A stretch of DNA of 64,000 nt, taken from contig OY992537.1 of NCBI GenBank assembly GCA_963921195.1, positions 50,430,313-50,494,312 of the forward strand, in the 5' to 3' direction. Within the stretch, counting starts at the first letter, position 1. Every line of letters begins with the position of its first letter. Source of the DNA: Pegoplata infirma (lineage: Eukaryota > Arthropoda > Insecta > Diptera > Anthomyiidae). The notes beneath the pieces were generated by a model. The model saw only the letters and a list, made by a program, of their open reading frames with translations. It was not told the origin of the DNA and searched no databases. The position numbers and the translations under genes are program-made. This document shows, one piece after another, positions 23,480 to 35,473 of this stretch.

Positions 23480-26219
23480 TGAAATAGGTTCCCTTACTAG
23501 TCCCTGCCGTAAAACCAACTTGAGTTTCTTATGAGACTCCTAAGACATTGAATTCTGACATCCGACAAATCAGATCGATCGCGCAGCTCCCTAGATCCCA
23601 GTAAAGCAAATCTCTGATCAGAAAGTTTAGGGCAATTTCAGATGAAGTGTTCGATAGTTTCCAACACTGCCTGCTTCCCTATAAGGCAGTCTTCGTAATT
23701 ATATCAACCACGGTCGAAATCTCTTCTCTTGGAAACGATATAAGCTCGTTTGTGCGCTTCTGATTGAGAGAAGACCAAATCTGTCGTGTTGCCTCACACG
23801 TCCATCCATGTGTCCATCTCCAATTAGTCTCCGTCGCGGAACAAAGTCGTAGATTTTGCTTGCAATTCTGCTGGAACCTGTTAAGTAGTTTCCAATCTTG
23901 CAAGCTCATCGGATATGCAATTCCCTTAAACGTCTCTTTACCCTATGACCCATATGAGTCATATGTCAAATTCTTGGCCATCTCTTTTAAAGACGTAAGG
24001 CAGTTAAGGGCAGATCTTTTTTTAGAAACATTGACTCCAGGGACTTGAACGCGGCTTTACTGTCAGATTAGATGTTGACTGCAGCTGTGACAATATATTG
24101 CAACTTAACCAGTCAGGCACTTCCTTTTTTGCCAGCATCTCTGCCTGGTAAACACTGCACTTATCAGGCAATCTTCGAGCCAGGCTCAACACAAGATGTA
24201 CCCAATATACTGCAAAGTCCACTTGTGCGTGCATCCTCGACCCATCCGTGAAGAGGTTAACGGAGGCTTCCCTACCTGGAGTGGCCCTTATCTTAGACTC
24301 CCTTTATGGTATTATAGTGATAACGTTGCACTCAAAAAGGCATATAGGGGGAGCACATTCTGTGGCATTGCTATCCTCTTCAAGATCGCTCAATGGCCAC
24401 AATCACTACTCCTCCATTGCAGTGTGCTGTTTAGTAGAACTTCCGACGTAGCCGTATACTGCTTACCCAATGTTTTCAATGGTATCAGGAGAAGGAGGAT
24501 TTCTTATGCAGCCGTAGGTGTAGTACGAAGAGCACCAGTGGTGCACATCGACGCCATAAGACAAGCTATGTTTTACTTGGATTGACTTCCAGACCATAGT
24601 CTCTTGCCCATTTAGACAGATCTTTCAGAGGTCACTGAAGAATGTCCCCTTATGTTGGCAGGTGCTTTCCTTTTACCGCTATCGCAACATCGTCAGCATA
24701 TGTGACAACATGACAACTACGTGCATTGAAATTAGCGCTAAGTTCCAAAGAAGTGGCGAAAGAAAACCTCCTAGTGGTGTGCCCCTATTGAACAATGGAG
24801 ACATGATAAATTCTTCAAATTCAGACGTTATACGTCTATTGATAAATAGATTTTTATACCCTACACCACACTGTTGTACAGGGTATAATGAGTTTGTGCT
24901 GATGTTTGTAACTACCCGAAATATTGGTACTAGACCCAATTTTAAGTATACCGATCGACTTAGAATCACTTTTTGAGTCGATATAGCGATGTCCGTCCGT
25001 CCGTCTGTCCGTCTGTCCGTCTGTCTGTCCATGTAAACGGTGTAAACACGATACAGGTCGCAATTTTTAATCAATTGACTTAAAATTTAAAACTTAAGCC
25101 TCTTTTGGCCCAAGAACGAAGCCGATTGAAATTGAAAAAAATCTGTGCATATTTAGACCTAGCCCCCATACAAGGGTCCTCTTTAGTTTTGGCTCAAATG
25201 ACTCTAATAACCGCATTTTAATAGGTATATTTTTGAAATTTGGCAGGTGACCATGTTTCATCCACACAAATCACGATTCTGAATTTTAAAGAAATCGGAC
25301 CAGTTTCTCTTGTAGCCCCCATACAAACCACCTTCCCGATTTTCACATAAATCTCTCAAATTTCATGAAAATAGAAAATATTTAATTAAAATTCTGTTTG
25401 TGTATGTTAGACGCGTACATTAATAAATCTGATTATCATCGGACCAGTTTTGGATTTAGGTCCCATGTGAAAATTTCGCCCGATATTCAGTTAAATCGGT
25501 TTATTGTCAACAAAAAGAAGCCTTTTCCACTCAACTTTGATTTGTGAGTGCTTTTTACACTTATTAAAGATATGACAAAATATAGATCTAATCAGTCCAT
25601 GTTTGAACTTGGGACCCATTTTCCGGGAAACTCCGGTGTAGGGTATTATATGGTCGGTCTTGACCGACTATAATTTTCTTACTTGTTTTTCATTAGAACT
25701 GTCCCACGCTTTACCCCAGACCAGAGCATGCCATTATTAAATGGCTCTCTAAATCAAGAAAGGACACTGGAGTACTTCCTTACCGAATGCAATCTTTCGA
25801 TGGTACTAACGAGCTCATAAAGTCCTGTTTTCGTTGATCTACCCTTGCTGTATAAATGTTGGCTTGTCGAAAGCAACCTATGGACAATCTTTCTACGCAA
25901 ATATGAGTGTATCATTCGTTTCAGTGTCTTTAACAAAAAAGATGACAGACTAATCGGTTTGAAATCCTTGGAAACTGTGTGGGAATTTTGCCCAGCCTAC
26001 GAGAGAATGCGTGTTCTAATAGACATCGAACGGCTCTCCACTGGAGGTAGATCAAATCCGTTTAGAATCCTTGAGGTATCCCAGGGTGCAAGGAGAAGAA
26101 GCCAGCACTTTGCGCAGCCTGTATGAAGACCATTAATCGGCCGCTCTTGAAGATTTAGGCTTTTTAAAGAGGTCCCTGCACTGCAGAATCTGCAGATATC
26201 TCTGCTCGTCTACAACTCA
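23480..26219 (-). pseudogene. LOA-like ORF2 (RT/RNase H) pseudogene
   Basis: Fragments of RNase H and reverse transcriptase are readable on the minus strand, for example RLPDKCSVYQAEMLAKKEV around 24110-24180 and a QCSLLTNRGTPLGG-like RT region near 24780. Frames change repeatedly and stop codons are frequent. The pieces are spread by deletions and by the 834-bp DINE-like insertion. It cannot give a working enzyme. In family members, this protein primes reverse transcription at a nick made by its endonuclease; the RNase H domain removes the RNA strand. Confidence 0.8.
24855..25688 (+). mobile_element. DINE-like element E, copy 2
   Basis: Begins TATACCCTACACCACAC and closes the hairpin with ACAGGGTATAATG. 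It carries the GTCC/GTCT microsatellite at about 24990-25032 and ends GGTCGGTCTTGACCGAC then TTACTTGTTT. It splits the LOA-like pseudogene: the sequence before 24855 and after 25688 is contiguous in the intact copy at about 61930-61950. This copy is the most complete of the three. Confidence 0.8.
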
Positions 26220-26454
26220 CTATGCACTTTCATCAATACTTGTAGTAGTTTTTTTTTAACTACAAGTACTGAAACACTTGAAATTTTGCAGTACTCAATA
26301 AGTAAATACTCAGTATTTCCCATCTATGGATATAACATTGAAGCCAATATTTTCTTTCTGTAGTAAAACATTTGGTGTGAAATGCTTCATATAAATTACC
26401 TGGCAATGTGTTATGGTACCACCAACCACTACCAAGCTTTTGTTTCACTCGTTT
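26220..26454. repeat. Spacer with solo foldback A-family end
   Basis: ACATTTGGTGTGAAATGCTTCATAT at about 26368-26392 matches the right terminus of foldback A (ACATTTGGTGTGGAATGCCTCAT). No partner end was found nearby. A CTACAAGTACTGAAACACTTG phrase lies just upstream. Confidence 0.45.
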
Positions 26455-26998
26455 GTATGCCCTACACCACCCTGTGGTACAGGGTGTAATGAATTTGTGC
26501 TAATGTTTGTAAGTACTGAAATATTGGTCCTAGACCCACCTTCATATGTACCGATCGATTCAGAATCACTTTTTGAGTCGATTTATTGTTTCCGTCCATC
26601 CGTTCATGTTAAAGTTGTGCTCACGATACAGGTCGCAAGTTTTAACCGATTTCTCTGAAATTTGAAACTTAAGCTTCTTCTGACCAAAGAACGAACGCTA
26701 TTTAAATTGGAAAAAATCGGTCAGTGTTTTGACATTTCCCCCATACAAACGTCCCCTTTAAATATGGGTCAACTGACCCTATCAACCGTAATTTATTAGG
26801 TATCCTTTCAGAATTTGGCAGATAAACGTGTTTTGTATTCACAAATCACCATTCCAAATTTTAAAGGAACGGACCAGTTCTTTTTGTAGCCCCCATATAA
26901 ACCACCCTCCCAATATTCATATAAATCTCTAAAATTTCATGAAAATAAAAAATATTTTATTAAAATTTTGTGTGTGTGTGTCTTTAACGCGTACTTTA

Positions 26999-28657
26999 TC
27001 CCTATTATTAATATTATAAATCTGAGTGTTGGTTTGTCTGTCTGTCAGTCTGTCTGTTCCGCAATCAGGGGAGAACGGCTAAACCGATTTTCATGAAATT
27101 TTCACCACAGATAGTACTAACCGAGGCGGGAACTATAGGCCATAAGAGAATGCGATCGGACAAAGGGGCGTAAAATTCCACGCCCCTTTTTATTTTTTGA
27201 AACGTTATTCTGCCTTTTCCGTAATAACGCGTAAGCGGCTAAACCGATTTTAATGAAATTTTTAACACAGATAGTACTAACCGAGGCGAAAACTATGACC
27301 CAGAATAGAGGGCGATCGAAAAAAGGGGGCGTCAAACGCCACGCCCCTTTGTATTACATTGAACGTCATTTCTGCTATTTCCGTAATCACACTTAAATGG
27401 CTGAACCGATTTTCATGAAATTTTTTAGCAGATAGTACTAACCGAGGCGGAAACTATTGGCAATTAAAGATGACATCGGACAAAGGGGCGTAAAACTCCA
27501 CGTCCCTTTTTATTTTATTAAACGTTATTGTCCCTTTTCTGCAATCACTCTTAAACGGCTCTACCGATTTCCATGAAATTTTCACCACAGATCCTACCAA
27601 CCGAGTCGAGAACTATAGGCTATAAAATATAGCAATCAGACAATTGGGCGTAAAATGAACGATATTTCGTCTGTTAAACGATATTTCGTCTGTGAACGAT
27701 ATTTCGTCTGTTTCTTAATCACGCATAAAGGGCTGAAAGGATTTTGATAAAATCTTTATCACAGATAGTAATAACTGAGGCGGGAACTATAGGTTATAAA
27801 AGAGAGCAATCGGACAAAGGAGCGTAAAATGCGACTGTAATCACGCATAAACGGCTGAACCGATTTTAATAAAATTTTTACCACAGGTAGTAATAACCGA
27901 GGCCGGAATTATCTTTATATATAAAAACGTTTGTGTCGGATACGTGTTACTAAAATTCAAGAACCGCTGGACCGATTGATACCAAACTTGGACAATATCT
28001 TAGTTTAGTCTGGAGCCAGGTCTCTTAAGTTTAATTTCGCAATATTTAAATGTTTTGTATTTATGGTACGATTTGGCTAAAATACAAACAATATATTTAT
28101 TAAACAAAAATAAGTTTCCTGTTAAATTTGAAATTGATAGGTGGCGCTGTTGTCGTTTTAATTATAATTTCGCTCAAATTCGCATGATATATTTATGAAA
28201 CAAAAATAAGTTTTCTGATAAAATTTGGACCCTGTAGATGGCGCTGTTAATAACTTTGTTGGTTTTGATTGAATTGTGCTAAAATTTTGTGAGGACGTAC
28301 GTTTTGTAAATATGTATCAACATTAATCACATAAAGATTAAAAAATATATTTCTATTTGCGTTCATTGGCGATTTCGCAATTCACATGTTTTTAATTTTT
28401 GGCTATAAAGTCGCCAATTTTTATTATGTGACCCTTATATTTTGTTGGGATGTGTAGGTTAATAAAATACACCAGAATCTATTACAATACCGATTTTGAA
28501 TTTTTTGTTAGTTAGGGCGTTTTGCATTTTAGGTGACGATATGTTTCGTAATGAGAAAATTATGTGTTATTACGGACCCGATAGGTGGCGCTGGGGAGAA
28601 GCTATCAAGATACTCATATCGAAGTCCCGGCCGGGCAACGCCGGGCGCTACAGCTAG
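26999..28657 (+). mobile_element. Non-autonomous Helitron 1
   Basis: 5' end TCCCTATTATTAATATTATA at 26999, directly after an A; 3' end with the GC stem-loop CCCGGCCGGGCAACGCCGGG at 28626-28645, then CTAG (28654-28657) followed by T. Insertion between A and T, a 3' hairpin and a CTAG end are the Helitron hallmarks. The 5' half consists of degenerate tandem units of about 160 bp around GGCTGAACCGATTTTCATGA; the 3' part is different and begins with its own Helitron-type 5' end at 27912 (TCTTTATATATAAAAACG). No Rep/helicase frame. Confidence 0.85.
28248..28552 (+). repeat. Fragment of the 40308 inverted-repeat MITE inside Helitron 1
   Basis: The stretch matches about 40400-40698 closely, including the right terminal repeat (GTTAGTTAGGGCGTTTTGCA then GACGATATG). 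The left terminal repeat is absent, so it is a truncated copy carried by the Helitron. Confidence 0.7.
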
Positions 28658-28876
28658 TAACCCAATAAAATCTGATTATAATCACACAATTTTTGGACTT
28701 AGGCCCCTAATGAAAATTTCGCCCGACATCCAGTTAAAGCGGTTAATTGGCAACAAATAGAAGTATATTTCACTTAAATTTGGTTTGTGAATGTTTTGTA
28801 CACTTATTAAAGTTTTGAAGAAAGATAGACCCAATCGGTTTATGTTTGGACTTTGGACCCATTTACCGGGAAACAC

Positions 28877-30120
28877 TTTTTACATATTGCTAGTGTTTTT
28901 AAACACTATTTTTTAAGATGTTTTTTATGGTAAAATTAAAAAGTACAATTATAACTTTGGTACCGTCTTAAACATCTCTAGTTAGTATGTAGGTGTAGAT
29001 GTGAATATATGACTGTCTTGTTGTTGCAAAATTTTGATTGTTGTTTTTGGATTTTTTTTTATTTTTAATACGCATTGGGGATACTTCAGTATTGTTGAGT
29101 GCTTTTACCGGTTGCTAACATCTTGCTGATATTGTTGTTATTGTATGTTGTTAGTTGTTGTAAATTGTATAGTATGACAAGCGTGCTGTTCATATAAATG
29201 ACCAGCAGCCAGTCATACTTGAGTTTTTCTTTTTAGCTATGAAAATGGCAGGATGTAACTAGAAAAACAACCTAAACGAACAGAAAACTTTTTCTTTTGT
29301 TTGATAATAATTGTAGTTGTTATTTGGATTCTATTCAATATGGGTTTGTATTAACAAAACTTTTTTTTTTTTAAATATTTTAATACAAACGTAATATTGA
29401 TGGTTAACTATAGATAATCAATTGATATCAGGTACATGATAGAACTCCTCTTCCCTGTTTATTTTCTCTTATCCACAATTGTATCAATCATTGAACTTTA
29501 ATATAATTTTTCTTTTAAATTTATTAATATTTTTTTTTTTCTATTTTTGTTTATCACCTTTTCATTTTGTAAATATTTGTGGTTTGAAAACATTTTGTAA
29601 ATAAAGTTTTGAAAATTTTTGTTTTTGCAAAACAAATTTCTCTAAAAAATTTTTATTTAAAAAAAGTTTTAAACCAAACAAGAAAAAACTCTTTAATGAT
29701 AAAAAAAAAGATAAATATACACAAACTTTTTTAGAAGTTAAATATAAAAAATATACATTTTCAACATGGCTGCCATGGTTGAGACTAAAAAAAAACAACA
29801 CAACAGATGAAAATATGCAATGTTGCCAATTTTATGCTTTTATCTACAAACTAATACACACACATTCACACAACTACACCAACAACCAACTCTTTTCTGT
29901 GGCACCAGCAACAACAAGTTTTATGCATGTATTAATGTTGCCACAGCAGCAGTGATGGCAAATCTAATCCATAAAAGTACTTTTTGGAATTTGACGGTAC
30001 TAAAAATAATGAATTCATTATAAAAGTTTTAAATTGATAATATCAAAATTTTAAGATTTACTTTCTTCTGAGAAAACCGCATTGCAAATTTTCTGAAATA
30101 AATTTTCAAAATTTTTGCAA
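28877..30120. other. Probable host non-coding sequence
   Basis: Over 1.2 kb without element ends. It has TTGTTGTTATTG-type words (29125-29165), CAACAACCAACTC and CAGCAGCAGTGATGG stretches near 29880-29960, and a loosely paired AGTATGAC/GTCATACT pair around 29172-29217. These trinucleotide-rich words are common in fly introns and intergenic DNA. No convincing coding frame. Confidence 0.35.
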
Positions 30121-30809
30121 TCCCGAGTAAAAATTTTTATACGATGCAATATATAATGATATGTAACACAATATATATTTATACGCAATTTGATCCGAAT
30201 AATGATGGATGTTTTTTCATTAAAAAAGATCAACTTGTATAAAATATTATTTGATTTCATCCGACTTTTGACCAGACATTGCCATATATTGGTGGATCTA
30301 ATTAGATCTAATTGCATAAAAACATATAAAATCCTTGTGTTTTTTGGTTTGGGTTGAAATACACCACAGGTCAACGATACATTCACCAAACATATAATTT
30401 TCTAAAAAAAAAAATGTTTGGGTACGCTTCGAACCAGATAGGTGATATACATAACCCTAAAAAGGAAATGTTTAGGAACATTTTAAAAAGTTTCTTATAC
30501 TTTGCCTAAAAAACTTTGAAAATTTTTGGTTAATTGGAAACATATATAGTTTTATATGGAACAGAATAAGCTATATATATTTTTATGTTAAATTATACAG
30601 AAAACCAAATTTTGTATTGACCCTCATATAATTTTATATAATTATATCTACCTGACACCTTTTAATCCGAATCATGATTAAATTATATATAACTACATAT
30701 GACTGCTTATAAAAAATTAAGAAAATATTTCACGCGATGTATAATCATATATGATTTATTATGTTTGCATCAGGTTATATATTGTTATATATGTTTATTT
30801 TTACTCGGG
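30121..30809. mobile_element. Inverted-repeat element with CCCGAGTAAAAAT ends
   Basis: The left end TCCCGAGTAAAAATTTTTAT and the right end, inverted, TCCCGAGTAAAAATAAACAT pair over about 14 bp; then both arms turn to AT-rich ATATATAATGATATG-like sequence. A partial second copy begins at 59882. No coding region. Target duplication not resolved. Confidence 0.6.
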
Positions 30810-31196
30810 ATGAAAATTGACAAATTTTCTGGAATTATTTTAGATTTGGTTAAAAAAATATATGAAAACATTTCGTACTAAATAGGTACTAATCAGCCGC
30901 GGGAGTACTATGTGTCTTGAAAACTGAAAAAGTACTTAAAAAAGTACTAAGGTACTAATTTTTCCATTCCTGCACAGCAGTAAGAATAGCAGCAACAGCA
31001 GCAACAAAAATAATAACCAAAATTCTAAATGATATTCTGATGGTATTTGAAGTGTATGAGAGTGAGTGTATTTGTGTGTATTTGTAATTATTTTTGTAAT
31101 GCCATCATAACTACGTATGTGAGTGGCAAACTTGATAATTAATTAAATGATAATCATAAAGGTAAGAAAATGATAATACCCCCTACTCCACTGTTT

Positions 31197-31537
31197 TGCC
31201 GAAAAATTGTCCCAAGGAGAGATTATGTGACATTTTTGGTATCTCAGCGGTGAAGCTGTTGCTCTATTTGATCCGAATATCTCTTGTGAAATAAAACGAA
31301 AAATGGCAAATGCAAGAAGGAAGAGTTATCGATAAGATCGATAAGTTCGACAAAGGCAGCGATGCAAAAGAAGATGATGATATCGGGGAAGAAGATGACT
31401 CGGAGGATAGCGGCGAAAGTGGCAACAAAGATCGTGATCCTCCAGTACATGTTGTTTGATTCGAAGGTATGAAAATAATTAAACATGCCCAAGTAGAAAT
31501 TGACGACGGTTCTAAAAAAAAGCGTTCTGAAAGCACT
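31197..31537 (+). pseudogene. Decayed coding-like stretch, origin unknown
   Basis: From 31197 one frame reads through SGEAVALFDPNISCEIKRKM after a stop. At about 31310 the frame changes and gives a 49-codon acidic run (KEDDDIGEEDDSEDSGE in its middle) ending at TGA 31457-31459. The same frame continues after the stop for another 25 codons to the start of the element at 31538. The three pieces join in order with one shift and two stops, and the composition is far less AT-rich than the neighbours. I cannot name the family. It could be part of a retroelement gag or of a host gene. Confidence 0.3.
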
Positions 31538-32348
31538 CCCAGCAGAAATTTTGCTGAACGTTCAGCAGCTTTTGGAAGGGGAACTTGAGTAAAGGAGCGC
31601 ATCCAATTGCGCTGAATTCATGCATGATTCCCTAAGGCGATGTCCCACTTTAGAGCTCTACTTAGTTGGATACACAGTAACAGCGCTCTTTAGATGCACT
31701 GAAATCACGTGTCTTTAGAGCGCTGATTTAAGCAGAATAAAGATGCTGTAAATTCATGTATCTATTTAGCGCTGATTTAAGCAGATTAAAGATGCAGTGA
31801 ATTCATGTATCTTTGTAGAGCTGATTTAAGCAGAATAAAAATGCTGTAAATTCAAAGTTGAAATCAAATAACTAAAATTTAAAAAAATATAACAAAAAAA
31901 TTCATTCGTTTTACTTTACAAAACTTTATTTATGTGAAACAAAATGAAAAAAAAAAAATCGGAAGTGAACATCAAAAAAATATCGGAAATTTTCATTTTC
32001 CCATTTTTTATGGGATTTTTTTTTGGGAACAGCGGTCAAAGATGCTATGATTGAAGCGCTCTTTGCAGCGCTGATTAATGCGCAATAATAATGCAGTCAA
32101 ATCATGTGTCTTTGTCTAAAACTCATGTTTTTTTATTCAAAAAGTGTTAAAAATATTAAAAAGGAAAGCAAGTGTGAAATTTTATCAAAAAAAAATTACA
32201 CATTATAAGTTTTATATAAAAAATCTTAAAAAAAATTAAAATTTTTTCCCCTTCCTTTTACTGCATCCCTAAGAGCGCTCTTTGGATGCGCTACGGTATG
32301 CTATAAACAGATGCTGTGTCGCCAAAATCTCGATTTATTTCTGCTGGG
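31538..32348. mobile_element. Small inverted-repeat element with CCCAGCAGAAAT ends
   Basis: CCCAGCAGAAAT at 31538-31549 and its exact reverse complement at 32337-32348. The interior includes a tandem array at about 31690-31855 with a 49-51-bp period (GCGCTGATTTAAGCAGAATA per unit) and repeated AGAGCGCTCTTT words. No coding region; target duplication not visible. Confidence 0.5.
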
Positions 32349-33025
32349 CTGGAACAAAAAAAAAGCATTCTCAAAACGCTTTTTTCAAACGCTTTGCGAG
32401 CGTTTTTGAAAAGTGTTCTGAAAGCTCTATAACAAAAAAAGAAGCAATCTCAAAACGTTTTTTTGGAACGCTTTGCGAGCGTATTCGAAAAGCGTTTTAA
32501 GAGTTCTTAAGATTTTTTTTTTTTAAAAATTTCTAAGTTCCGAAACTATTTTTGAATAACAATTTTTTGTCAATTTTTTTTTTTTTAAGTAAAAAAAATG
32601 TTTTAAAATTTTTTTTTTTAAATTTTCTACGTTTCGAAAAATTTTTTTTTTAAATTTTCTAATGTTCGAAAATTTTTTGGAAAAATTTTCTAAGTTTCTT
32701 GGAGTACAAATTTTTTTTTCGGATTTCACTTTGTATTATAACCGAACTAAAACATAAATTCTTTACTTTGGGTTTTTAAAGCGCTTTGATGACTTTAAAA
32801 AAACGTTCTCAAAGCACTTTTTTACATCGCTTTTAAAACGCTTAAAACCTAGCATAGATCGATGTTATCATTCGGATCATCTGAAGGCGCTTTGAAGTTG
32901 GTATCAGAACGCTCGTACAACCGTCCACAACGCTTTCACAACGCTTTTGCGATTGTATTTTTCTGACTAGGTGGTATCGAAAAAAGTGAATCAAGAACTT
33001 ATACAGAATGATTTAAGCCACTACA
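32349..33025. repeat. AAACGCTTTGCGAGCG repeats and a segment shared with 44560
   Basis: Two copies of a roughly 78-bp unit begin TCTCAAAACG at 32370 and 32448, each with the near-palindrome AACGCTTTGCGAGCGT. From about 32850 to 32970, TAGATCGATGTTATCATTCG and following sequence match 44555-44672 (CAGAACGCTCG, GATTGTATTTTTCTG), so this is a dispersed repeat end. Confidence 0.5.
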
Positions 33026-33889
33026 CTGAAAAAAGACATAAATAAAATTGAGGAAAAAATTTCTTTGAAAATTTATCATGAATTTTCCTAAAATTTAGTT
33101 AAATTTTTCTAAAAAATGAGAAATTTTCTTAACTATGAGGAAAAAAGTTTAGTTCATTTAATTATAATTAGTTCATAGTTTTCTTTTAAATGGAGTTCTT
33201 TAAAATAAGGAAAAAAATCTTACTGCCAAAGAAATTTTCAAAAAATCTAAGAAACGTATCTTTATTTTTAAGCCATATTTATTTAAAAACAATTTAGTTC
33301 AAGTTTAGTTAAAATTTGCTAAAAAAAACATCGTTTTAGTAAATAACTTCTTAGAATTTAGTTAAAAATTCAAAATGGCGATATCTCGAAAACTAAGCAA
33401 GATAGAGCGAAACGGATGAAATTTTCAAAAGAAAGACTACAAAGAAATGGAATAGCTTAGCTCTGCATATCTTTCGGGGTCTCATGACCCTAATTTCGGA
33501 TCTAAACATTTGAATTCCCGAAATTTTATATATACACACAGAAAATAGTTTCAGTTGCTGCAACTTAATTTTTTGCCAACTGAATTTTTGCGGTCCCACG
33601 AACTATCGCATTATTCAGTTCCCTCTACTGATAATTTCAGTTGTCTCAACTGTTAAAATTCTACTATGAGAACTGAATATTTAAAAGCTAAAATTGTCAT
33701 TGGTTAGAGTGATCGAATTTTAAAAAGCGTTTTATGGTAGCTCCAATCAATATTTTTTTACACTGCTTCTTAAAAAATAAAATTTTTATTATTTTTGTTA
33801 AACAATTTTTATAATTAAATTTGATTATATGTATAAAATTTTACAATTTTTAAAGCGAAATACATATTACAGATTATGAGAATTTCTAG
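33026..33889. other. Low-complexity AT-rich sequence
   Basis: Many TTTAGTTAAA and AACTGAA/TTCAGTT words (33540-33690) that can pair locally. No element ends or genes supported. Confidence 0.35.
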
Positions 33890-34470
33890 GGGATAACTAT
33901 CCTATGTAAATTTTCGTAGTCGCATCTTTGTTACCACTATCAGGACGAAACTTGAAACAATTCTCTGGACGAGACTTCTTGGAGACTGTTTCATAATCTT
34001 TATTTTGGTATTTAGCAGAAAAATGCTTTTACTATCGCCTTTTTTGATGTTATATTGTCGCCCTATAGGTGTTATATCATCTTGAGAATCTGCATTAATA
34101 CCACATGCACAAATATCTAAAATATGTTTAATTGATTAAAATGCTAATATTTCGCAAAGTTATCAACTCACCGCACAGTGCCACATTTGGTCAATCTAAG
34201 ACGACAAAAATCCAATTGTATATGTATTGACTGGAAATTCGGTATAAATGTTCGTTTTGACTTCAAAAACAACATTATGAAAAATATGGGACGGCCACGC
34301 CCACTTTTTAAAAAAATTTTAATTTTGGTTGTAATTTCTTTAAACTTGAAGGACTGTAGAAATAATATCACAAAAAAAGGGGGCGGTCAGACAATTGCCA
34401 CGCCCACTTTTAAAAAATATGTTTAAAAAATATGTAAAAACAAAGTTTACATATCGCCCCACTGTAGTCG
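33890..34470. other. Unassigned, weak coding signal on the minus strand
   Basis: On the minus strand about 34110-34010 reads LDICACGINADSQDDITPIG in an open frame with more balanced base composition than its flanks, then becomes doubtful. From 34290 to 34420 two CCACGCCCACTTTT words frame a short duplicated stretch. Neither can be assigned. Confidence 0.25.
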
Positions 34471-35473
34471 GCGTCGCAGACGGTCGCAAAAGTTAGCCGT
34501 TGAAATAAGTACTATGGATATTGGTCAATATGTCTGAAAAAGTCCGGCGACCAATAGAGACCAAACACAAAAGTTCTATTCCATCAAAAAAAAATAAATA
34601 TATAATTATCTTTTCAAAATTTTTTATTATGTTAAAAATTTAATAAAAAATAGAAAAAATTGTTTAAAAAAAGTAGAAAAGGTATGACTTAAAGCTTTAA
34701 ATATCCTTTAAAATTACCAAAAAAGAGTGTATAATTATCTCTTTTTGTTAAAAAGTTACAACAGTTTAAATTCGACTTAATTAATGCTAAATAACACAGT
34801 GCAACAGTGAAAAAAACACAAGAAGTTGACTATATAGGTTCGATTGTACTACTAAAAGGTAGTAAAACTCTATACTCGGTTTGTCCAGATTGGTGACCAA
34901 TTCCTTTTTATGGGCCTCCAAAGTTTCTGAAAAGCAGTATGACCCTCAAAATATGGTTTCCTCAGTTTTTGCCCAAAATCTTAATAAGACTTCGTGCTAC
35001 GTCTTATCTATATTTGGCAATAATGTGGCTAATAATCCACTGAACAAATTCTTTCAACATTTTATGCCAAAGAAATATTTCTTTCATGGAGTTTTTTTGA
35101 AAAACATAGGAAAAAATATGGGTTTTTTCACTTTTTTCAGTATAACTTACTGGGACTGTTAAATTTTTCCTAACGATATTTGGCAAAAGTGTAGCCAAGG
35201 TAAAGCCGAACAACTCTTCTGAATATACCAATACAATCTGAGCATGTTTAGGCACTCTAAAGAGCTCATAAAGACCACTCTGCACCTTAAAAATTGTCGT
35301 TTTTGAATAAAAAAAACCCTCAATGTTAGTTCCACCCCAACATTTTCACGGAACATACCTACCATCTGTCTTTAACACTTAAGGTGGATCACAAATTTTT
35401 ATTTTAATTTTTAATTTTTATTCAGAGAGATCACTATACATATAAAACTCTTCTCCAAATTCATCATCATTAT
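34471..35473. other. Unassigned sequence
   Basis: No recognised element ends. Starts of interest are AACACAGTGCAACAGTG at about 34795, and two moderate open frames on opposite strands (34881-35162 plus, 35004-35285 minus) that overlap each other and lack recognisable domains. Confidence 0.35.

Larger units (their letters stand above)
23416..26219 (-). mobile_element. LOA/Bilbo-like non-LTR copy, decayed and interrupted
   Basis: The sequence follows the plus-strand image of the 60046-64000 copy from its 3' region through RNase H and RT into the part between endonuclease and RT. It stops abruptly at 26219, so it is 5' truncated. Against the intact copy it lacks about 265 bp near 26010 and about 95 bp near 26125, among other gaps. 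DINE-like element E copy 2 sits inside it at 24855-25688. Confidence 0.8.
26455..28876 (+). mobile_element. DINE-like element E, copy 3, with Helitron inside
   Basis: Starts near 26455 (TATGCCCTACACCACC...GGGTGTAATG), follows copy 2 through the ACCGATCGATT phrase and the TTTCATGAAAATA region, and is interrupted at 26998 by a Helitron that ends at 28657. It resumes with TAACCCAATAAAATCTGATT and stops near 28876 (CCCATTTACCGGGAAACAC) without the 3' terminal part. The uninterrupted copies 1 and 2 act as empty sites. Confidence 0.75.

Noticed and set aside
34795..34830. Second CACAGTG-ended element starting at 34796
   Set aside because: A heptamer-like word followed by A-rich sequence is present, but no matching inverted partner or 5-bp duplication was found nearby.
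34881..35285. Two overlapping frames of 93 codons on opposite strands as genes
   Set aside because: They are antisense to each other, with no domain, no codon bias and no supporting context.
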